Source: Streptomyces aureus (GTDB lineage: Bacteria; Actinomycetota; Actinomycetes; Streptomycetales; Streptomycetaceae). Taken from it: a stretch of DNA of 47,462 bases. This document shows, piece by piece, positions 42,077 to 47,462 of the stretch. Each line of letters opens with the position of its first letter. Within the stretch, counting starts at the first letter, position 1. The notes beneath the pieces were generated by a model. The model made no database searches. It was given only the letters and a program-made list of their open reading frames with translations, and was not told the origin of the DNA. A program made the position numbers and the translations under genes. The DNA is taken from the NCBI RefSeq assembly GCF_000725495.1, contig NZ_JNZD01000039.1, forward strand, positions 1 through 47,462, in the 5' to 3' direction.

Positions 42077-45000
42077 GTGTTGAGACCCCCGATACGCAAC
42101 CGCCGTAGGCGCGCCGTTGCGGCCGGCAGACTGGCCATGTTCACCGCGCTCATGAGCCTGGTGGCGATGTTCCCTCAACTGCCCGCCGTCGCCGACGACT
42201 CCATGCCCGCTCCGGCCGACCCGCTGCTGGCAGCCCGGACCGAGGCCCTCTCAACGGGCAGGACCGTCCCGGTGGACGCGCTGACCACGGAGGTCTCCAC
42301 CACCGACGCGCTGCCGGACGGCACCTTCACCAGCACCACCAGCGCGCTGCCCACCCGCGTCCTCAAGAACGGCGAGTGGACTCCCGTAGACTCCACCCTT
42401 GCCGCAGACGGCCACGGCAACTACGCGCCCCAGGCCACACCGAACAAGGTCACCCTCTCCGGCGGCGGCGACGGCCCTCTGGTCACGCTGACCCATGCAG
42501 ATGGCCCCAGCATGGCGCTGACTCTGCCGTTCACCCTGCCGGCACCGAGCGTCAGCGACGACACGGCGCTGTACTCTTCGGTGCTGCCCGGAGTTGACTT
42601 GTCGGTATCCGTCACCAGCCAGGGTGGCTTCAGCGACGTCCTGATCGTCCACAACGCGGACGCGGCGGCCAACCCGCGTCTGAAAAAGCTCACGCTGGCC
42701 GCCGACACTCGCGGCCTCACACTCGCTGCCACCGACGCCGACAGTATGAAGGCCACCACCGCCGATGGCGACGTGGCCTACACCAGCCCGCAACCGCTGA
42801 TGTGGGACTCCGCTACCACCCCGCCCCGACTCGGCGGCCCGGTGGCCGACCTCACGTCCTCCGTGGACGGTCCCGGCCCGGAGGCAACCACCAAACCGGT
42901 CGCCATGACCGCCACGAGCGACGCCGTGACGCTGACCCCCGACGCCGGCATGCTCACCGGCCCGGACACCACCTACCCGGTGTACATCGACCCCTACACC
43001 AACCCCGTCTCCTCGCACACCGGCCACTACACCGAGGTCTACTCCAGCTCGGCCTGCAACAACTCCCCGCAGTACGACAAGGCGCAGACCAACGGACAGG
43101 GCGCGGGCTACCAGCGGTGGGGCGGCGCCTGCGGGACAGGGCTGGAGCGGTCCTACTGGGCGATCACCACCGACAGACTCCACGCCTCGTACGTGATCTC
43201 CGACGCCTACGTGAAGATCTCCACCACCTTCGCAGCGAGCTACAACTGCAGCCAGAACCAGCCGCTCACCCTCCACACCACCAACGCCATCAGCTCCAGC
43301 ACCGACTGGCTGTCACGCCCCGGCGTCCACGACACAGCCTTCCCTCCGGTGACCGACACCGTGCCCAGCGGCGCCAACTCCGGAAGCTCCTGCAGCAACA
43401 GCACCGCCACCTTCCACGTTAAGAGCCAGGCCCAGAAGATCGCCGATGAGGACGGCAACGGCTACGACGCGGACGGCACCTTCGGTGACGGTGCCAACAC
43501 CTGGACCATCGGCCTGTACGGCAACGAGTCGGAGTCCTCGAGCAACGACGACTACCTTCGCCTGTCCACCACGCTCACCCTCACCACCACGTTTGACGTC
43601 CCGCCCGGCATCCCCACCGACCTGCACATCACCCCGGGCGCCACCGACGCCTCGGCCCCGTGCACCACCAGCGGCGTCGGCTGGATCGGCGCCACCACCT
43701 ACTCCGACGCCGGCAGCAACATCACCCTCCATTCCACCGTCACCAGCCAGATCTCCGGCGAGAAGGTCAAAGCGCACTACTACGTGTGGGACCGCACCAT
43801 CGACCCCGACGGCGACGGCAACGGCGCCGCCGTCTCGACCCCGGACAGCGCATCGCTGGCCTCCGGCACCGACGCGGCACTGAAAATCGGCGCCACCCTC
43901 AAAGACGGACACCAATACGGCTGGGACGTCTACGCCGAAACTGACTCCGACCAAGCCCTGACCTCGGGCAAGTCCGACCACTGCTGGTTCAACACCGACT
44001 TCACCGCACCACCAGCCCCGGACATCTCCGGCAACCCCGCCTTCCCACCGGTCGGCACCCCGCGCGAGAGCGACCCCGTCTACGCCGGCCCCGGCAAGAC
44101 CACCAACTTCACCGTCGCCGGCACTGACGCCCCCTCCAGCGACGACACCTGCACCCCCGGCGCCTGCAAGTCCAGCGGCATACAGTCCTTCCTGTGGCAG
44201 CTCGACTCACCGCCCACCGAGGCGGACAGCCGGCCCGCCGCGATCTCCGGCACCGACAGCCAGGGCCGCTCCACCGCCACCATCCAGGTCCCGATCCAGG
44301 ATTGGGGCGTGCACACCCTGTACGTCGCCGGAGTAGACAAGGCGGGCAACATATCCGCCAGCCCCGCCGGCTACACCTTCACGGTCCCTTGGGACCCCGC
44401 CACCCCCATCAAGCCGGGCGACATCACCGGCGACGGCGTGCCCGACCTGCTCGCCACCACAAAAACCGGCGACCTCGACCTGATCCCCGGCAACCAGGAC
44501 CCGGGCCAGAACACCGCACCCGTCCACAGCGACCCGGTCGCAGGCAAAGCGCCGGACGTCACCGGCCCCGTCACGGTCTCGACCAAGGAGGACTCCCCCG
44601 ACGGCACCAGCTGGAACAACTACCTCATCGCCCACCGCGGCAACTTGCACGGCGCGAGCGGCGACGACCTGTGGGCGTACAACAAGAACAGCCACAACCT
44701 CTACATCGTCAAGAACGACCTGGACCCGGTCAACGACGCCTCCATCCCACAAACCCAATGGTCCACCCTCGGCGGCTTCGTCGACAAGCGCTTCGACCGC
44801 GTCGTCAAGGACGCCTGCGCGGCGTCCGACGTCGTCGCCGACGACACACGCTGCCGCGCCACCGACTACAACAGCACGAGCTGGAACGTCAGCCAGCTCA
44901 TCGCCCCGGGCAACGTCTTCGGCAACACCGACGACTACCCCGCAGTCATCACCGTCGAGAACAAGGAACTCTGGATCTACCAGTCTGACGGCGGCTACCA

Positions 45001-46078
45001 CCTCAAGAACCCGCTCCTGCTCGGTGACGGCGACTGGACCGGCCAGAGCCTGATCGCCGCGGGCACCTTCAAGGACAAGCCCGTCCTGTGGTCCCGCGAC
45101 AACACAACCGGCCAGCTGTACAGCTATCCGATCACCGTCGACCCGGCCACATTGGTCCCCGACCTGCTCCACCCGGGCACGCACACCAGCCTCGGCCTCA
45201 CCCTGTCGCCGACCGCCTACCCGGTCGTCGCCTCCCCCGGCGACGTCAACAGCCCGGTCCGAAGCACCTCCACCCACCCCGGTGGCCCGGACGGCATGCC
45301 GGACCTGTATGCCGTCGACACCTACGGCCAGCTCCTCGAGTACAACTACCGCCAGAGTCCGGTTCTCACCTCACCGCCGACCTATGACTTCGCCCCAGCC
45401 GTCGCACTGGGATCGGTCACCGACATCGCCACCCATTGGTGGAAGCTGGCTGAAGGCAGCGGCGCCACAACCGCAGACGGCACCGGAACACTCACAGCCG
45501 GCCTGTCCGGCGGCTACTCCTGGACCAACGACACCACCCGAGGAAACGCCCTCACGCTGAACGGCACCACCGGCTACGGCAGCGCGACCGGCCCGGCCGT
45601 GGACACCTCCAAGAGCTTCACCGTCTCAGCCTGGGTCAAGCTCAACTCACTGGCAGCCAACAGCACGTTCATCTCGCAGAACGGCACCACCAACAACGGC
45701 TTCCAGCTGTACTTCTCCTCCGGCGCCCAGTCCTGGGCGTTCGGTCGGCACAGCACGGACACCAGTAGTGCCGTCTGGCGAGCCACGTACGGCACCAAGG
45801 CGGTCGCCGGCCGGTGGACGCATCTCGTCGGCATCTACGACGCCACCGCCAAGGAAATCCGCCTCTACGTCGACGGCAAACTCGCAGCCACCACCGACTG
45901 GACCTACTCCCCGTGGAACGCCACCGGCCCATTGCAGCTGGGCCGCAAGCTCGCCTCTGGGACCTACGGCGAATACACCAACGGCGCGATCAGCAACGTC
46001 CGCATCTATCCCTATGCTCTTCCACCAGCCGACGCAGCGTCCGCCGATGACCTGCCCAAGGTCGCCCAGCTCGACTGA
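42077..46078 (+). CDS. Large secreted LamG-domain protein, partner of the Rhs gene
   Basis: GTG 42077 with GAAGGAAG upstream opens 1333 codons. A signal peptide ends near PAVADD (about 40). Residues 60-300 are a Ser/Thr-rich region (RTVPVDALTTEVSTTDALPD). About 320-510 resembles a DNRLRE-type surface domain (SYWAITTDRLHASYVISDAY, WTIGLYGNE). Fibronectin- or Ig-like parts come next, then FG-GAP-like repeats (PGDITGDGVPDLLATTKTGD). A LamG/jellyroll domain closes the protein at about 1118-1320 (WKLAEGSGATTADGTG, SFTVSAWVKL, IRLYVDGKLAATTDW). It is divergent from the Rhs gene across 250 bases. In my memory LamG and Rhs genes are frequent neighbours in Streptomyces, suggesting joint surface or secreted action. 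Confidence 0.85.
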   Translation: MLRPPIRNRRRRAVAAGRLAMFTALMSLVAMFPQLPAVADDSMPAPADPLLAARTEALSTGRTVPVDALTTEVSTTDALPDGTFTSTTSALPTRVLKNGEWTPVDSTLAADGHGNYAPQATPNKVTLSGGGDGPLVTLTHADGPSMALTLPFTLPAPSVSDDTALYSSVLPGVDLSVSVTSQGGFSDVLIVHNADAAANPRLKKLTLAADTRGLTLAATDADSMKATTADGDVAYTSPQPLMWDSATTPPRLGGPVADLTSSVDGPGPEATTKPVAMTATSDAVTLTPDAGMLTGPDTTYPVYIDPYTNPVSSHTGHYTEVYSSSACNNSPQYDKAQTNGQGAGYQRWGGACGTGLERSYWAITTDRLHASYVISDAYVKISTTFAASYNCSQNQPLTLHTTNAISSSTDWLSRPGVHDTAFPPVTDTVPSGANSGSSCSNSTATFHVKSQAQKIADEDGNGYDADGTFGDGANTWTIGLYGNESESSSNDDYLRLSTTLTLTTTFDVPPGIPTDLHITPGATDASAPCTTSGVGWIGATTYSDAGSNITLHSTVTSQISGEKVKAHYYVWDRTIDPDGDGNGAAVSTPDSASLASGTDAALKIGATLKDGHQYGWDVYAETDSDQALTSGKSDHCWFNTDFTAPPAPDISGNPAFPPVGTPRESDPVYAGPGKTTNFTVAGTDAPSSDDTCTPGACKSSGIQSFLWQLDSPPTEADSRPAAISGTDSQGRSTATIQVPIQDWGVHTLYVAGVDKAGNISASPAGYTFTVPWDPATPIKPGDITGDGVPDLLATTKTGDLDLIPGNQDPGQNTAPVHSDPVAGKAPDVTGPVTVSTKEDSPDGTSWNNYLIAHRGNLHGASGDDLWAYNKNSHNLYIVKNDLDPVNDASIPQTQWSTLGGFVDKRFDRVVKDACAASDVVADDTRCRATDYNSTSWNVSQLIAPGNVFGNTDDYPAVITVENKELWIYQSDGGYHLKNPLLLGDGDWTGQSLIAAGTFKDKPVLWSRDNTTGQLYSYPITVDPATLVPDLLHPGTHTSLGLTLSPTAYPVVASPGDVNSPVRSTSTHPGGPDGMPDLYAVDTYGQLLEYNYRQSPVLTSPPTYDFAPAVALGSVTDIATHWWKLAEGSGATTADGTGTLTAGLSGGYSWTNDTTRGNALTLNGTTGYGSATGPAVDTSKSFTVSAWVKLNSLAANSTFISQNGTTNNGFQLYFSSGAQSWAFGRHSTDTSSAVWRATYGTKAVAGRWTHLVGIYDATAKEIRLYVDGKLAATTDWTYSPWNATGPLQLGRKLASGTYGEYTNGAISNVRIYPYALPPADAASADDLPKVAQLD

Positions 46079-46102
46079 CACCTGACCGTCATTCCGTACC
46101 GT

Positions 46103-46134
46103 CGCCCGCACCCGGACACCCTCGGGTGCGGGCG
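46103..46134 (+). terminator. Strong hairpin after the LamG gene
   Basis: CGCCCGCACCCG (46103-46114) pairs perfectly with CGGGTGCGGGCG (46123-46134) around an 8-base loop, 25 bases after the stop. It separates the LamG gene from the following secreted protein gene. Confidence 0.85.
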
Positions 46135-46202
46135 GCACCCGACACGAATCCGGAATCCGGCTCCCCCACGCAACGCAACCCACCTCTGCCCTGGGAACCT
46201 TC

Positions 46203-47462
46203 ATGAGACGCAGTACCTTCCTGGCCGCGGCCACGGCGACCGCCCTGTCCGCATCCCTGTTCACAGGAACCGCCCCGGCCCACGCGGACGGCACCACCGG
46301 CGGTCCCGTGCTGTCCGACGCCGACGGCTGGTACGAACCGGGCCTGCTCTACGTCACGGCACACTCCGACAGCCCGCTCACCCGCATCACAGCCCACTTC
46401 TCCCCACTGGACGCACCGGACGGAACCGCGGATGCCGGATCGACCACGGACTTCACCCAGTACTCCGGGGAGGACGCCCGATCCGGAGTCTGGCGAGCGC
46501 CTGTGCACCTGTCCGAACTCGGCGACTACCGGGTGACCGTCGATCTGCAGGACGCCTCCGGCGCAACCGTCACCGGGGCTCTCTCCCCGCACACCCTGCA
46601 CTACCAGACGGTCATCAGGCTCACCGGCGTCACCGCCACCCCTAACGTGCCGGACTACCTCCACCAGAACGTCTCCGTCAGTGGAATCGCCGTCGCCCGC
46701 GACCCCCGCGACCGCGACGTCCCGGTTCCCGCCGGCGGCGTAACCGTCGATGTCGACGCCGGACACATCCACACGACCGCGACCACCTCCGAAGACGGCC
46801 GCTTCACCGCCACCTTCGTCCCCACCATGACGTTCTTCCAACTGTGGGCCTCACCCGAGGCCTCCAGCCGCTACCCCGGGGCGATCCGCCCGCCGGTGTC
46901 CCCCCAGAGCATGCACACAGCTCAGGCACCGATCCGCTTCACCGCCAGCACCCACGCCCTGAACTTGCAACAGGGCGCGGCGGGGACCGTCACCGGCCAC
47001 GCGGAGATCCAGACCACCTCGGGCTGGCAACCGCTGCCCCACACCGCGATCACGCTGCAGGACCGGGCGCACGTGGCCGACACGACGACCACCGACAGCC
47101 AGGGCAACTACACCCTGCATGTCTCCTCGGACGGCGCCGCCCCGAACGGCGAACTCATCGCAGGCACGGGCGACATGCCCTTCCAGCAGTACGCCACCCA
47201 ACCCTTCAGCCTCCACGTCGCCTACACCACGCACACCGGGCTGAGCGCATCACTCGACGACGACGGAGCCCTGCGAACTCACGGCTACGTCTCCTACGAA
47301 GACACCCGCGCCCACTGGCCCGCCCACCCCACCGTCACCCTGCAGTACTCCAAGGACGGCAAGAGCGGCTGGAAGGACGCCGCCACCGTTCCCGTCCCGA
47401 TCCACCACAACAAACCCCTGTTCGACGAGACGTTCACCCGCACCCTCACCAAACCGGACACC
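46203..47462 (+). CDS. Secreted protein with repeated beta-sandwich-like modules, 3' end missing
   Basis: ATG 46203 (weak GGGAACCTTC upstream) opens a frame that runs 420 codons to the window end without a stop. The signal peptide is MRRSTFLAAATATALSASLF and ends near PAHADG. The mature part is rich in Thr and His and seems built of Ig- or carboxypeptidase-regulatory-like modules. Segments such as VTVDVDAGHIHTTATTSEDG plus RFTATF, and ITLQDRAHVADTTTTDSQGN plus YTLHV, repeat the same plan. No catalytic motif is seen. It follows the LamG gene after a terminator and is likely a surface or adhesion protein of the same locus. Confidence 0.78.
   Translation, partial: MRRSTFLAAATATALSASLFTGTAPAHADGTTGGPVLSDADGWYEPGLLYVTAHSDSPLTRITAHFSPLDAPDGTADAGSTTDFTQYSGEDARSGVWRAPVHLSELGDYRVTVDLQDASGATVTGALSPHTLHYQTVIRLTGVTATPNVPDYLHQNVSVSGIAVARDPRDRDVPVPAGGVTVDVDAGHIHTTATTSEDGRFTATFVPTMTFFQLWASPEASSRYPGAIRPPVSPQSMHTAQAPIRFTASTHALNLQQGAAGTVTGHAEIQTTSGWQPLPHTAITLQDRAHVADTTTTDSQGNYTLHVSSDGAAPNGELIAGTGDMPFQQYATQPFSLHVAYTTHTGLSASLDDDGALRTHGYVSYEDTRAHWPAHPTVTLQYSKDGKSGWKDAATVPVPIHHNKPLFDETFTRTLTKPDT

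Overview
The window looks like a chromosomal segment from Streptomyces or a close relative. GC is very high, genes have strong G/C in third codon positions, GTG and TTG starts are frequent, many products are secreted, terminators are long GC-rich hairpins without U-tracts, and TTA codons are almost absent. I saw no rRNA, tRNA or CRISPR array.

Left part (1-10.8 kb), mostly house-style genes: the start of a secreted NlpC/P60-type hydrolase (minus strand); an IS30-like remnant; an ECF sigma factor overlapping a membrane protein gene; a Sua5/YrdC threonylcarbamoyl-AMP synthase; a beta-carbonic anhydrase that seems to lack an internal block; two conserved unknown genes in tandem; a lipoprotein; a DUF1877/YfbM protein; a membrane-anchored coiled-coil protein behind an 11-copy hexanucleotide repeat; and a TetR regulator divergent from an NAD-dependent epimerase, with palindromic operators between them.

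Middle part (10.8-24.5 kb): decayed pieces (an IS5-like transposase, a zinc-ribbon gene broken by TGA, a Cys-rich reading frame) next to an intact orphan gene for a colicin/pyocin-type immunity protein; a YdcF membrane protein; a BTAD (SARP-type) regulator divergent from an alpha/beta hydrolase; a secreted M1 metallopeptidase; and a family of small secreted proteins present as two intact genes and one pseudogene. Several unknown genes lie between them.

Carbohydrate locus (23.5-28.7 kb): a LacI regulator, three GGGAGCGCTCCC-type operators, a secreted GH16 beta-glucanase with two discoidin domains, a CBM6-DUF1996 secreted protein and an overlapping DUF305 lipoprotein gene. The GH16 gene, the DUF1996 gene and the M1 peptidase gene each carry one TTA codon within their first 12 codons, which suggests shared bldA (tRNA-Leu-UUA) control.

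Decayed zone (28.7-32.5 kb): frameshifted genes, one gene spread over three frames, and a 236-bp IS630-derived miniature element with perfect 16-bp inverted repeats.

Right part (32.1-47.5 kb), a polymorphic toxin locus: a 2903-residue Rhs/YD-repeat protein with embedded bulb-type and ricin-type lectin segments, an RHS core, a hydrophobic segment, a Hint self-cleaving domain and a C-terminal toxin with an HxE/CxxC deaminase-like signature. It is followed by a likely immunity gene and small accessory reading frames. Divergent from it are a large secreted LamG protein and a further secreted protein cut by the window end.
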